A stretch of DNA of 64,000 nucleotides from Malania oleifera (lineage: Eukaryota; Streptophyta; Magnoliopsida; Santalales; Ximeniaceae). The notes under the pieces were generated by a model, which ran no database searches, had not been told where the DNA came from, and was given only the letters and a program-made list of their open reading frames with translations. Made by a program: the position numbers and the translations under genes. The stretch is from NCBI RefSeq assembly GCF_029873635.1, contig NC_080423.1, positions 104,947,773 to 105,011,772 of the forward strand, given 5' to 3'. Positions 21,401 through 38,880 of this stretch are shown one piece after another. Numbering within the stretch: position 1 is the stretch's first letter; each line of letters opens with the position of its first letter.

Positions 21401-24400
21401 AAGATCCCAGCTCTTTTTTAGCATATTTATAGCTGAATTTTGAAGCCCCTAATGTGTCCTTTTATTTATTCTCGCATTCTTATTATGAATGACAAGGGTA
21501 TTGCATAGAAAAAATTTTAAAAAAAATAAAAAGAGAAAAAGTTCTCAGCTATTTTTTCGCATATTTGTAGCTGAATTTTGAAGCCCCTAATGTGTCCTTT
21601 TATTTATTCATCATGGGCTGAGTGCAGAATACTTTCTGGCATTCTTATTATGTGTACCTGACTGTATTTCAAACGAAGGTCCTGGGGTGTCCTTTTGGTT
21701 TCACTGCTGTTATGATCGCTAATTTGGGTCTTTCTCATTTGTGATTCTGGTGTTTCTGTTGCTGCACATATTTTTCTTGTTTGTAGCCGGGGCTTTCTGC
21801 CCTTGCATGCATGAGCATACTACACCCATGCCTGGACATGCAGAGCAAGTGTGAAGTGAGTGAATGCTTATAAGAATTTTTATAAAATGAAAAAAATTAG
21901 GGCCCATTTAGTTGTGGAAAACGTTTTCCATTTTCCAATTTTTAGTTTTTCAAAGAATTATAAAAATGTAAGCTTATTTTTTAATTTTTTGAGATTCATA
22001 TTGAAAAGATAAAAAATAAAGAGTTTGTTTAAATGTGTAAAAAAAATTTAATTTTTATTTTTAAATTTCAAAATAATCACAAAAGACAACTTATTTTCCA
22101 ATTTTCCAAATTTTATATAAGGTAATATTTGGAATCATAAATTTTGAGGTGTGAATTTGGATTCTTGTGTATTTAGAAGAAACTGTATGCATAATCCACA
22201 CAAATTAAAGTCGAAGATCCAAATCCATGCTCCCATATGCAAAGTAAGGGTTAGAAATCTAGAAAAATTATTAAAAAATATTTTCCAACTTTTATGTTTA
22301 AAAATTTAGAAAATTGGAAAATAAAGTGGCACTTTTTTAATTATTTGAAAAAATAAAAATGACAAATAAAATATTTTCACAAGCAAATAGAGCCAAAACA
22401 GTTTGCTGTTCATTTATTTGTACAAATGTTGTAAAAATGAAAATTAGCTAACTTTTTTTTTTTAATAAATTTTTTGAAATATTAAAATGAAAAATGAAAA
22501 TTGTTTTCCACAACTAAATGAACCCTTACAGTTTTTTTAAGAGTTTGAGCTTTTCAAAATGATATTTGGGTAGGAGACCTAGACCCTTTGTTCAAATCAT
22601 TACGCTTCCTAAAAAAAAATCCAAGTTATATGAGTAACTTCAAGAGGGCCTATGAAAGGTAGTCTAGGAATATAAATAGTACAACCCAGCATTCCACGGT
22701 GCCTGTACTTGATTAGACTGTAGTGAAGATCTTTGAATTCTCATGCCACATGCATTTTTCCATCATAGACGTCCATCATGTCTATCCCTTACTTGAGGGG
22801 AGACATTTTTATGCATGCATATCTTGGAGGCTGAAGTAGAAACTATACAGTTTCCTCAACTTCCCACCACCACCACCACCACCCAGAAACATGCTGCGGA
22901 TAGAATATGATTGAGTAATGGCTAAAGTTCATTTTTTTTATTCTTTTTGATTTCTTGCTGCCACAGTTCTTCCCTATTTTTTCCCTGGTTTATTTACTCT
23001 TTTCAGCATGCTGACAACTTTGTTGGCATCCCATCACCCCTCCCTGGCCCCTGCGCTACCGAGCAAAGATTTTCTAGTTGTCTACAATTCTATAGCCCTA
23101 GAGTGCTAGTACTTTCTCTTTAATCTGTGACTCAAATTGTGTATATTTTGGTCTGTCCACACCAGGTAAAAAATAGAGTGACAAATAAATCTAAAAATAT
23201 CGACTCACAAGTAGAACCTCCTCCTGTGAGATGATGGGCCTTTGCATGTTTCTATGGGCTTTACTACATTCACCATGTTTTGACTGAGACATGGTCCAAT
23301 TTCAGGTCTGGCAATTGCTGAATTGGAATTCTCGCAACCTGATTATGTGTCCAGGGCCGAGAAGTCTTGGAAGCTTATTGCAAGTTCGCTTCAGTCTGTA
23401 CTGAATTGCAATGTGGAGATAAGGATCAATCTTGTACCGTGTGCATCTGTGGGAAAATTTTTGAAAGCAAAGAAGTCGTCATTCAGTTTCTTTGGTTGTT
23501 CCCGCCGAATGCTACGTAAGTCATCATCATTGACTGAATGTGGAATTAATCAGTCAGATTGTTCTGATATGGCCTCTGAAAAAGGCATGATAAAGAACAA
23601 AATGATAGAAACCTGTTCCTCTGACCGTGGGTCACAAATCTTGCATGTCTGCTATCACAGAAGGGAAGTGGCAGCGACCATAAGAGATGGTGAAGGAAAT
23701 GCACTAAGCACTGGAGCAGTATTTCCTCCTAGATTATCACGAGATGATATGATGAAGGTGCTTAGTTCACAAATTGATTCTTTTAAGGAAGTGGGACGTG
23801 ATTCTGGAGGCCAGATCCTATATGTTCAAGAACCAGAGAGGCAGCCAAATTGTTTCTCCAGATCTGTGAGATTTCATAAAAGGTTATGTTCATCTGAACG
23901 TTCTAAGACGGTCTGTTTGGGGACCCAACCAGAAGACAAGATTGCACTGTCTATCCCTAGGAAGAAACCTATTGATGCATATTTTTGTGCTAACAATTCC
24001 TATAATTTCTGCGGCAGCTCTAATACCTGCACCAACAGCTGCTCTGGTGATGAAGATGGGTAAGTGATTTCATATCCTCTCTCTATCAGTGCTTGTATTT
24101 TGCTTGATATGTGAATTCCATTGTTTAGAAACATATGCAGGCCTTCTATGTGGTTTATTGAAGCACATGATTTATGCCTTTCCATAGGGAGAAAAAGGAT
24201 TTATACAAGAAAATTGCAGTTGTTTGACTTACTGGGGACAGAGGTTGCTATCTTCCATTGACATGGGCCTTGATTGTGACCTCGATGTATAAGCTTCTCA
24301 GTATTCCCTATCCGAGATCTTAAAAGAAATATCCTAGGGAGAACCAATTGAAGATTGTTCTAAATATGCATGTTCTATATTGCAAATTATAATTAATGAT

Positions 24401-27098
24401 CCGCATAAATAACATGAACTCATAATAAAAAATAACATGAGTCTCTAAAGGTATGTGATTCTTCTCCAACCCAAAAGGCTTATAAATTTGGTGACTCTTG
24501 GAACACAGTTTATATTTCATTAGTATGTTTTTTCAATAGGTTATACTTGGCAATAGATTTCAATTTTCAGCCTCACAGATTTGGCAATTGGGATACATTT
24601 ACCCTATACACCAGCATGTACACACATGGAATATGAACTGAAGGTCATCTGTTTTAGCATTTATTATTTCTACAAAATGGTTGCCAAATTGATGTTTATT
24701 TTTGCCTTATATTGTAATATTTTTCTTGTCTATGATTTTATAAAAATGTGCCCATCTTGACTTGTATATATGTAAAACCTCCTTTTGTTGGTGAGTTTGT
24801 GGGAGCGACAAAATATAAGTTCTATAAAGGGGTTGCTGCATGTTTGGAGGGTACAGAAAGCCAGAAACTGCCTGTGTATGCAGTAATCTGGAGATTATTA
24901 GCAGTGAGCTTGTGACGGTCTATGTTTTATTGTTTGATCCCGAAAAGATATGGTGGATGGTGTCTGTTAATCAAAATGCACGAGCAATTTTCTTTATTTT
25001 TGTAAAGAAAAAATTGTGAAGACTGTTACAGTGTCACCTGATCCTCTTCCAGCTTTTAACATTGTGGCAATTGAATGCCGAGCTAAAGGTAAAACATGCT
25101 ATCAGAGAGTTTTTCTTCTCCAGTGTGCCTTCTATGATGCTAATGCTTATGCTTTAAATTACTTAGGAATATAAGGTCTATCCTAAGACCACGGAAATTT
25201 GCTCTTCAATGTCTTTTGAAATACTTTAATGCATTATTGACACCTTTTTAATAATTCTATGATGCTAATGCTATGCTTTAAATTACTTAGGAATATAAGG
25301 TCTATTCTAAGACCACGGAAATTTGCTCATCCATGTCTTTTGAAATACTTTAATGCATTATTGACACCTTTTTAATAATTTTTCTTTTGGCAGACCAAGG
25401 GATGATTCAAAGGTGCATTGTTGGAGTACTCCCACATTTCCCCTTCGGAAGGTAACTCATATCCTGGATGTAACTTTAAAGAATACTATCTGTGGCTGCA
25501 ATAATAATTTCCAATGACATGCCCCATTTTGAAGTGTAGGATTTGATTGCATGATCCCTTCCCCTAATCCTATATTTCTCTTTTCACGAAAACAGTGGTT
25601 TCTATTTTTAATCAACCTTATAGTCATCAGTACTGAGGTTAATCTTTTCACTTGTCTGCTCCTGGAGTTTATTCCTATTGAACTAAGGGTGAAAATTTCC
25701 TCTTGATTCTGTTTAAGTAGAAGCTGCTATTCTTCAAATAATAAAATGCAGACTCTAGATAAAGAAAATTGTTAATGCTTGTGCATGGGGTTAATTGGGT
25801 GAGGAATACTTGTAAGGAACAGTTTCATCATGTAGGATTTAGAACCCATTGATCACAAAATGTTATATTAGTAGTGGGGCTCACTAAAGTGATGTAGGAC
25901 CACATTGTTGAGACCCATGCTAAACCATATGTCTTTCTTGTATGGGTCCAAATCAACATTACCTTGAAAATGGAGAGGGAACGGGATCGGATATGGCACA
26001 TGCTCAAAAATGTGGAATGTTAGGTGTATGCTTAAATAGATATATTGGTGAAAAAAATGCAATGTCACATGTATATTTTGGAGAGGATGTCGAGGTGTTT
26101 CTAAATGCAGAAGAGATTTTCTATTGTGGAATAGATTAATAATGAGTTAAAATAGACTTAATATGTCATGATTCCCCAGACCCCACTTACAAAAAATTAT
26201 GTTATATGGAAGAAATTGAATAAGAACTTTGGGTTGATAGATTTAGCATTCCGGAATGAAAATGTACCACATTTCGGATGTTTGTACCAATACTTGGTTC
26301 ACTAGGGTGTTAGCATTTTTTCATAACTATGGTCCAAATGTTCGTATGGTATCTTGTGATTGACAAGTACCAAAACCTACGTGGAGGAATCCTTCCTTAC
26401 AAGTCTTCCTATATCTGGGTTCTGCACTCTTTTATTTATTTAGTGCTAAGAGCTTAGTACTGCATTCCTCTTCTAAATGACCTTGTTATTGAAGTTTAGA
26501 CATGAAATGAAATTGTTAGACGTTGCTTGTTTAGAATCCAATCATGTTAATTACTCTAGCAACAATCTAGAAACCTGGATAAAAAATGCTTAATAGACTG
26601 GCCCCTGCTGTTTATAAGCTTCGTGTACCTTCTCTCAGTCTATTTGTTATCTTAGAAATTTACCAACTGTTTTCTGTAGCAATAGCCTTTTGGAGCAGTG
26701 AACTTTCTTTTGGCTCAATGGCACTGGGTTGTTACAATTTTGTCCAAATTTACACAAATTCAAGTTGTCTCAAATTCTATAGTTCAAAATAGTGTCGATG
26801 ATATTGATCTACAGTACAAAAAAGTACAAAAATATTAAACTTATTATCCAGTTTTGGGTAGGGCAAGCGGGCAAATACACTGCACCCTGTCCTGCACCCA
26901 CCTTGCTCCCCCTTCCCCTGAGAAAATCCACCTCTTCAGGTGAGAGTCAAGCTGCAGGCTTTACTTCCCTACTTGAAATTTAAATTGTGGTTAGACTAGT
27001 GAGACAATGTATCGATTTTGCAGGTGCGGCAGTCGAACCATCCAGGGCAAAGATCACATTTGGTGGCGTGGGTTCTGCCCTGTGCAGCTGCGAAATAG
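18489..27098 (+). CDS. STL2: STICHEL-like 2 protein (DnaX-like AAA+), 7 coding exons
   Basis: The plant-specific STICHEL family is related to the gamma/tau clamp-loader subunit of bacterial DNA polymerase III. Its founder controls trichome branching in Arabidopsis. Exons: 18489-20114, 20201-20420, 20675-20860, 20993-21208, 23306-24059, 25394-25451, 27024-27098. All are GT-AG with phase kept, giving 1044 aa. The N-terminus (residues 8-37, SVDIPISKALLALRRVRSLR) is the family signature and resembles Arabidopsis At4g24790. The AAA+ core has Walker A GPRGTGKT (348-355), a zinc-binding Cys set (C367, C376, C379, C382), Walker B VFIIDEC (425-431) and an SRS arginine-finger motif (471-473; bacterial DnaX has SRC). 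Exon 5 encodes the plant C-terminal domain (LAIAELEFSQPDYV). The ATG at 18489 is chosen because family similarity begins there. The last two exons are short and the least certain. Confidence 0.88.
21355..21610 (+). repeat. Tandem duplication in STL2 intron 4
   Basis: Two copies of about 137 bp lie head to tail, each starting ACAAGGGTATTGCATAGAAA and ending GTCCTTTTATTTATTC. They differ at a modest number of sites. The repeat lies wholly within intron 4 and would not alter the coding sequence. Confidence 0.85.
21897..22528. mobile_element. MITE with long terminal inverted repeats in STL2 intron 4
   Basis: The 632-bp element has inverted ends of about 25 bp. The left reads AGGGCCCATTTAGTTGTGG and the right, in complement, AGGGTTCATTTAGTTGTGG, both continuing GAAAAC. 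The interior is AT-rich with further inverted similarity (TTTTCCAATTTTC runs near both ends) and no coding. The terminal style suggests hAT. No target duplication was resolved against the A-rich flank. Confidence 0.7.
25131..25381 (+). repeat. Tandem duplication in STL2 intron 5
   Basis: Two copies of 125 bp lie head to tail, each starting TCTATGATGCTAATGCT and ending CACCTTTTTAATAATT. They are nearly identical, so the duplication is recent. The second copy ends about 12 bp before the acceptor of exon 6 (25394), so the region upstream of the polypyrimidine tract is doubled. Confidence 0.85.
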
Positions 27099-28558
27099 TT
27101 TATAATGTTGCTGAGATTGCAGTTATCTGAGGGGGCTGAATGGGAACCTTGGATAAATTTATGCTGTACATATTTTTTGTAAGTGTCATTTTATACTAAA
27201 CTTCATGTTTTTTGTATCTTCAAAATATTTTTGTAATACTTCTATGCCAAAAACACAGCAATTTAATGTATACATAGTTTTTTGAACCATTGAATCTCTT
27301 TTGTGTCGAGCTTCATTTGATTTTGTAAAACATGCTTTCAAATGCACTAGTGGAAAGGGTCTTGCTCATTGAGAAAAAAGTAATGAGATAATTTCATAAC
27401 AAATATGTTAACATAGAGGAAAAGTCTGTACAACACATGTTGTTGACAAGAGCTCCATTTGATGATCAAATTTACTTGCCCTTTGTTTAAAATAGTAGGA
27501 GAGAGGAATGGAATGGGTAAGTGGAAATATTTTTTCTCTTGTTTGTTTGGCAGGGCAGAAAATTTAGGAGGCAAAGTTTACTTGTCAGTCTATCATAAGA
27601 CATAAGCTATACCCAAACTGGAAATGTGTTTTGGGTTATATTGTGCATATTGGTGTGGATCCATGTGCATTTGTGAGGGCATCACCCAAAAAAGGGGCCC
27701 TTGAACATATCAAGTTAGATTTTGAGACTTCTATGTTGAGAGGGTTCCAACTTTAGGGTTCAAGTTCTCTTGTAATAGTTGGTCTTTAGGCATTTGTATA
27801 TGTTTTGTACAAATTTAGGGTCGTGGATGATTGGCGATTGGGTGTTGAAAAAAAAAGTATCAAATTTAAATTTTGAGAAGAACATGGGAGGGGAGCTAGT
27901 TATTACCTCCCTTTGCATAGCTCAAGTCTTATTAATCTTCAGGGGATTAAAAAAGAAAAAAAGGTTAAAATGTCGCAAGTTAATAAGAGTAATTATAACA
28001 GATAAGAGAAATATTAGTAAATTTGCTTATTGATTTTATATAATTATTTTTTATCATTTTAATTAAAATAAAAAAATATTAGTAAATTTGCTTTACTTGT
28101 ATAAAAATATCACTATTTATTTGTTATTGGCCAAGTTGTAAAAAAAATCTCAAGAAGTTTTGTTCAGGAAGTGATTGCATAAGTAGTATAAAACAATCTA
28201 AAAATAATGCATACTTTCTCTTGTAGCCTTTCATTAATTTCTACTCTCCAACTCATAATCATTAAATTAGTTAAATGGTAAATTTTTAAAAATAAAATTA
28301 GTAAGTACAAACACTTCATTGTACCAGTTAAAAGTACATGAATTTAAATAGATTTTAGGTAATAATATAAGGACCAAGCAATTCGCTTAGTTAATAACAT
28401 AATAACCCTTACTCTTCATTAAATCAAATTCAACGTACATATTTTTTCTCAAATATTCACAAAAAATAAAAATAAAAAATATTCATCTTTCACACATTTT
28501 CACCCAAAATAGAATTTAAAAAATTCTTCATTAGCCTCAAACTTTCGACATTCCATGC
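27099..28558. other. 3' flank of STL2 and intergenic DNA
   Basis: The 3' UTR starts at 27099. No canonical AATAAA lies close to the stop, so the poly(A) site is not placed. From about 27350 on the sequence is AT-rich with no recognised gene. Confidence 0.5.
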
Positions 28559-29044
28559 TAGGGGTGTAATTGGTTTATTACGGTTCAGTTATGGGCCAAA
28601 CCAAAAACTGAACCAAACCTTGCAGTTTTTAGTATTTCTAAATCGAAATCGAAATTGAATCAAATTTATTATCCCCTGGAGAATCGAACATTCGGCAGTT
28701 CAGTTACATTTTTTTTTTATTTTTAATCGATTTTCTAAATATTCAATAATTGCTTTTCACAAGGGTTGTTGAGAATCTATTAGACATTTTGATTTTTAAA
28801 TATTAAATGGGTCAATCATGTATTAACATACTAATTAAGTAATTATATTAATTTATATATATTATTTAAATTTAAATCGATTTTTCGATTTTTTGGTTCG
28901 GTTATATTATGGAAATCTAAACCAAAATCGAAACAAAAAATTTACTTTTTCTAAGACCGAAACCTAATACTGAAAAACTGAATCGCTTGTGATTTCGATC
29001 CGATTTCAATCTGATTTTCGATTTTTCGATAAAGTACACCCCTA
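28559..29044 (+). mobile_element. hAT-type MITE, TAGGGGTGTA family, copy 3
   Basis: This 486-bp element starts TAGGGGTGTAATTGG and ends GTACACCCCTA. The flanks TTCCATGC (left) and CTCCATGC (right) are a 7-of-8 match, fitting an 8-bp hAT target duplication. It shares its interior with copies 1 and 2 and has no coding capacity. Confidence 0.8.
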
Positions 29045-29340
29045 CTCCATGCGCACCAACTACTCTACAAAGTCTTCAAGTACTTTCTCTTCAAAAAAAT
29101 ATTCTATTACTATCTTTTTTGTGAGGGAGGACTATATCAAGCCTAGGTTACATGATGAAAAAATAATTCATCTTACATTTTATATCTATTCACATATAAC
29201 AAAACATAGAAACCGCTGAAGTGTAATATCTTCTATACACTTGTATTACTTATTTTGCCTCATTATTAATGTCACAAGAAATTGGGTCTAACTCCAATTG
29301 TGTGCTCTTCTATTCTAACCAAGCAAAATTCTATTATTTC

Positions 29341-29646
29341 TAAGGGTTCATTTAGATAAGAATTTTATTTGAGAAAAGGAAAGAAAAGAAAAATAAAGAG
29401 AAAATTTATTTTCTATTATATTTTATTTATATATTAAATTCTAGTAAAAATAAAAGTTTGTTTTTATACAATTAAAGATTAAAAAAAATTAAATATTAAT
29501 AATATGTAAAATCAAAATTTTGTTCATGAATTTGGTATATTTTTTATTTTCTTTCTTTCTTTCCTCGATAAGCAAACATGAAAACATGGATCAATTGATA
29601 TTTTCTTTTCATTTTTCTAATATATTTCGAATTTCAAACGAATCTA
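29341..29646 (+). mobile_element. AT-rich MITE-like repeat, copy 4
   Basis: It starts TAAGGGTTCATTTAGATAAG and ends ATTTCAAACGAATCT. The core ATGTAAAATCAAAATTTTGT then TTGGTATATTTTTTATTTTC matches the copy at 11983-12257. The ends are diverged and no target duplication was found. Confidence 0.45.
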
Positions 29647-30140
29647 ATGAATCAAATGCTCTACACATATATTAGTCATCTTTGAAACAAATTTTTGCTA
29701 TAAGTAATTTATAATGACTTATATTGAGCACCCTTGTCCAATTTAGATATTGAAAATCATGCCTAAGTTAAGCTTGTAAGTAAATTGACTTGGCTCAGTT
29801 TAGGTCTAATTTAGACCTTACCCAGTTGTAATTTTTTTTTATTTCCTGTATCGATTGTGTCTATCATTAATAGTCCCATAAGTGCGACAACGCCCACAAT
29901 TTTCATGTTTCCCTATTTTTTGAAGCTTATTTTCTTACGCTCTTAGCAAAAAGTCATTTTGAACATGTTCTTGAAGTGAAAAACTTAAAAGGAAAGAAAC
30001 GTGAAAATAAATTTTGATTCCATTCCTTTTAACTTTATTGCCTAATCCCAACTTGGGACTTTAGTAGGTTTGGATTTCAATTTTCAACCGTATTTATGTG
30101 TTTGAAAATTTCAAAAAGATCTATTTCAAGCCCCTCAAGG
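29647..30140. other. AT-rich intergenic DNA, nothing recognised
   Basis: No gene, RNA gene or repeat boundary is seen. Confidence 0.55.
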
Positions 30141-30340
30141 GTGGCTCAGATAGTAAATTCAAGGCTTCCCTAGTTAAAATGTCAATATTCGAGTTTTAGG
30201 AGTTATCGGCTTTTTATTTGAGATAATATCTTGATATTTAAGTGGAAAAGGATTGAGAGAGAGCTAGACCTATTATTCCGATAGATTAGTTGAGTGTCCA
30301 AAGAATCTTGATTGTTTTTTCTTGTTCTTTTTTTTAAAGA
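30141..30340 (+). mobile_element. tRNA-derived SINE, different family
   Basis: The head GGGTGGCTCAGATAGTAAAT is A-box-like and ATATTCGAGTTTTAGGAG about 50 bp on is a degenerate B box. The body (TATCGGCTTTTTATTTGAGA, TTGAGTGTCCAAAGAATC) has the layout of common plant SINEs. An approximate 3' end at a T/A-rich run near 30340 is assumed. It differs from the two minus-strand SINEs near 9.5 and 15.7 kb. Confidence 0.55.
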
Positions 30341-31019
30341 GCTCGGTTCAAAGTTCAAACTTGGAACAGTTCAAACAAGCTGGAGAACAAAATACACCAA
30401 ATTTTTTGAGAGGAGCTATAACAGTGAGAGCTGGGAGCTGGGAACAAAATAGACCAAACTTGGTATTACATTGGTGCTTTCCATAGATGCTATGCCTCAA
30501 TGCAATACTTTCAAATTGAAAATTTGCATGTATGCTATGCCTTTTTTTTTTTTTACTCTATGTACTGGTATCCTAGAAAGTAAGTTGTAATATTAATTTT
30601 CTGTGTGCTTCATAGATCTCTAGAAGGAGAGTTGGATTCCTTTGACATCTTATGAATTATGATGCATTTGAATGGCTTCTTAATGGTTTACCAGTACTCA
30701 AGTGCTGAGCCAAATGTTCTTCTTAATTGAGGCTATCAGTAATTACATCAATTACTTGATGTGTTTAATTACTTTTTGTATTGGATTTTGTATAATTTTA
30801 TTTTTTTCTTATTGTTTGTTTCTAAAAAGAGGGTTAGTACTTCCTTGCAAATGTTTCTTACCATTCCATTTATATTGAGGTTACTATTTTCCATGCAGTT
30901 GTCATTGTAGAGTCATGTTATTCTTTGGTATCCTTTTTCCTTCAGACTTCTAATTGCCTACATGGTGGAATTTTCTGCATTTTACTTTTTTGTGTTTAGT
31001 AGTCCTATGTAAAATGGAA
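30341..31019. other. Intergenic DNA, nothing recognised
   Basis: AT-rich sequence without a supported gene. A T-run at 30543-30556 is the only marked feature. Confidence 0.5.
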
Positions 31020-32836
31020 GAAGAAAACGATAAATTTAAAAATAAGGGGAAACAAAGTTGGACTGAAAACTCCACACTTCATTGATAAGAAAATGGCCAT
31101 TATATAGGCTAAAAAACAAACAGTTACAAGTACAAAAATAGGCACTACTAACATCATGTTAAACAACTCTTAGGCACCACTAGTATCATGCTAACCAACT
31201 CCTACGAACTTGGCACCACTAACATCATGCTAACCAACTCCTACAAATTAGGCAACAAACAAAACACATTCTAATGTGCTGCTACTAATTTATTCAACAA
31301 ACCCTCCCTTAAACTGATGTTCATCAGTTTAATAAGACTCAAACTTTGAAGCGACATCCCTCAGATAAAGTCCTTTAAACTGTAAACACCAATTAACTCC
31401 TTGAGCTTCTGAAATGCTGGAAATTTGAGAGGCTTTCTTTTTGCAGCCAAAAGATGAATCTCTGTTGGACACTCCATGTATCTACTAATGACACTTACAA
31501 CATGCATTATATTAGGCCTTATTGCAGTCAGATACATTAAGCTCCCCACAATCTGCTTGTTAAGAGAACTGTTAACCTTCTTTCCTCCATCATCCTTGTT
31601 TTGCTTCAAATCAAACTCAGACAGTGTATTCACAAGATTACAATTCTTCATCTGAAATCTGTCCAAGATTTCTCCCACATATTTCTTTTAAGAAATAAGA
31701 ATGCCAGTAGAAGACTGCAACACTTCTATGCCAAGAAAGTAATACATCATGCCAAGATCAGACATTTCAAATTTAGCCATCATGGATTTCTTAAAGCTTT
31801 CAAACATGACTGTATTACTTCCAGTATAGATTAGATCATCTACATATAAGCAAACAATGAGCATTTTCCCTCCATCCTCAACTTTTATGACAAGTGTATG
31901 TTCATAAAGACATTTTTGAAATCCTTCCCTCAAAAAATAAGTTTCTATATGATTATACCAAGCCTGTGGGGCTCTTGTTTTAATCCATATAGAGCCTTCT
32001 TTAATCTATACACTTTATGCTCATTTCCAAATTTCGCATAACCGGGAGGTTGATTGATAAATACCCGTTCCTTCAAATCTCCATGGAGGAACGCCAACTT
32101 CACATCCAACTGGAAGATAGGCCATGAGTTCTAAGCTGCTAATGTAATCACCAATCTGATTGTGTCATGCCTTGCAATTGGAGCAAAGACTTCTTTATAA
32201 TCAACACCACACTCTTGCTTATAGCCCTTGGCCACCAAGTGTGCCTTGTACTTGTCGACTTCACCATTCTCCTTCAGCTTTGTCTTGTAGACCCACTTCA
32301 CACCAATTGTTTTGTTCCCTTTTGGAAGATCAGATAACTCCCTAGTGTCATTCTTTTTTATGGTTGCAATTTTAGCATCTACAGCCTTTCGCCATTTTGA
32401 TTCTTTGACAGCATCTTCAAACACTGTAGGATCACAATCTAAAAATAGAGCAAAATGAGTTAGTGGGTCTTCAGATTGATCAATTCCAGTTACCTCATAA
32501 TCTGACATCCATGTTGGCCTCCTTCAAACACGATGAGAACGTGATTCAGCTGCAGCTTCTGGTGTTTTTGGAGTGACTTCAGAGGCTACAGAAGTTTCAT
32601 TTTGAGGATTCTCAAATGCATCAGTTGCTGGAGCAAGGTGTTGCTGCGGCTGGTTTGCTTCATCACCATCTTCTCCATCAAAACTAATTGGAATTGGCTC
32701 TCCAACTACATTTTTGCTCCATTCCTAGGTTTGATCTTCATAAAAAACAACGTCTTGACTGATAAGTATTTTCTTAGTGTTAGGATTGTAAAGCTTATAA
32801 GCTTTTGACTGATCACTAACACCAAGAAAAATACAT

Positions 32837-37080
<4,244 letters not shown>

Positions 37081-38121
37081 TACATTTCTCTCCCTTGTCA
37101 TCCAGCTTCTTCCTCTTCTGATATGAAATATGGCATATGCAACACGCCTAAAAATTTTGACGTGATCAATAGTTGATTTTCATCCACTCCATGCTTCCTT
37201 TGGTGTCTTATTTTAAACAACAAGTGTGAGACTTCTATTCAATATATGAATGCTCTAGTTAATGGCTTCAGGCCCGAAGCTCTTTAGAATACAGCTCCTT
37301 ATTAAAAGACTTTGCACCATATTTAGAATAGTGCGATTCTTCCTTTTTCAAACACCATTTTGTTGGGGCCTATAAGTTGTTGTAAGCTGCTTCTTGATTC
37401 CATGAGTCTCACAGAAAATTGCAAAGTGATGTGAGTTATATTCTCCACCACGATCCGTGCGAAGAATTTTTATGGGATTGTCAAATTCTTTCTCAACTAG
37501 CACTTTATAGCTTTTAAAGGCTAAAAAGGCTTTAGACTTCTTTTGCAAAAAATAAACCCAGCTTTTACGACTAAATCATCAATAAAGGAAAGTATATATC
37601 TCTTACCACCATTAGAGCATGGAGTTATTGGCCCGCAAATGTTGGAATGAACAAGCTCCAGTGCAGCCTTCACCCTCCATGATTTCCCTTGTGGGAATTG
37701 ATTACGATGTTGTTTGCTAACAACACATTCTTCACAAACTTCAAAAGGAGCTGTAATTTGAGGAAGATCTGTCACCATATTCTTCTGCTGTAAAGTTTTC
37801 AACCCGCCAATGCTAAGATGCCCATAGCGAAAATGCCATAGCCATTCTTTCTCTCCCAATATTGTAGAAAGACATGAGTGAGCAGTGTCATGGAGATACA
37901 ATGGAAACATTCTGTTGGCTATCATGTTGACTTGAGCTATCAAGCCCAACTTCTTATCTTCAATTCTGCAGACTCCATTTTTTTTTTTATAGAGATTTCA
38001 TATCCCTTTTCTTGTAGCTGACCAACACTGAGTAAATTTGTTCTCAAATCTAGAACAAAGAGAACGTTAGAAATAGTTTGAATAGAATTTTTGTTTGTTT
38101 GAATTCCTACCTTTTCCTTTT

Positions 38122-38880
38122 TGTTGACTTTTTGAGTCCGATCCATATTTTGATGCTGACAAAGCACATGGAACTAATGTATGTGCCTAGTACTTGAACA
38201 TGTCATTAATTCCGAACACACACATGAGAGAGGATTGATGGAGGCCAAAAAAGACTTCAAGCACATATTGCTGGCGCACTCCATGGAAGACGGAAGAGCA
38301 AAAGGACGAGAAGACATTTGTTCTTATTGTAATGTATTTTGTTTTGTATTTGGTCTGTAATAATGCATGACATGCATGGTATGTATAAAAGCTCAGTAAT
38401 GACCATAAATAGACCATAGGGAACTATAGGACCTTAGGGATCACCCTTCGGTCGACCGATGCCGGATTTTTTGGATTAGCTCAATGATTATAGATTGATC
38501 GTAGGTCCCTAAACATCATATGAAATGTATCCCATAACTTAAAAGTTATACTCATATGAATAGGGGTGACTTCTGATAAAAATCAAGACTAAAATGAACA
38601 CTTTAAGTGTGTTCGGTCGACCGAACCCAAACCTACATAGAAGCCTCGGTCGACCGAACATACCAAGGTTAACAGGTTGACTATTCGGTTGACCATTTTT
38701 GAAATGAACTTGAACTTCTCAGTTGACCAAATTGACACGTGGGGAACTCCCAATGCCCCAGTCAACCGAAATCTTAGTTCAAATTTGACTTGGTCGACCG
38801 AACCTCTAAATTTTGTTAACCGAACATGCTTTGGTCGACTGAATTGGTACGTTGAGGGCATACCCAGGGCAGAGTAAGGG
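38122..38880 (+). mobile_element. 5' part of a TGTTG...CAACA family LTR (A4)
   Basis: It starts TGTTGACTTTTTGAGTCCGA exactly where the copia fossil stops and runs through the U3 motif cluster (38445-38850). It stops near 38880 without the 3' half. The next sequence is an opposite-strand copy of the same family, so the two fragments meet tail to tail. The junction position is approximate. Confidence 0.7.

Noticed and set aside
22545-22620. B-box-like TTTGTTCAAATCATTACG, possible SINE
   Set aside because: There is no matching A box, tail or second copy in the window.
25022-25090. Possible extra STL2 exon with an acceptor-like TTCCAG at 25052
   Set aside because: Exon 5 joins exon 6 in phase without it, the translated piece has no family resemblance and a good donor is lacking.
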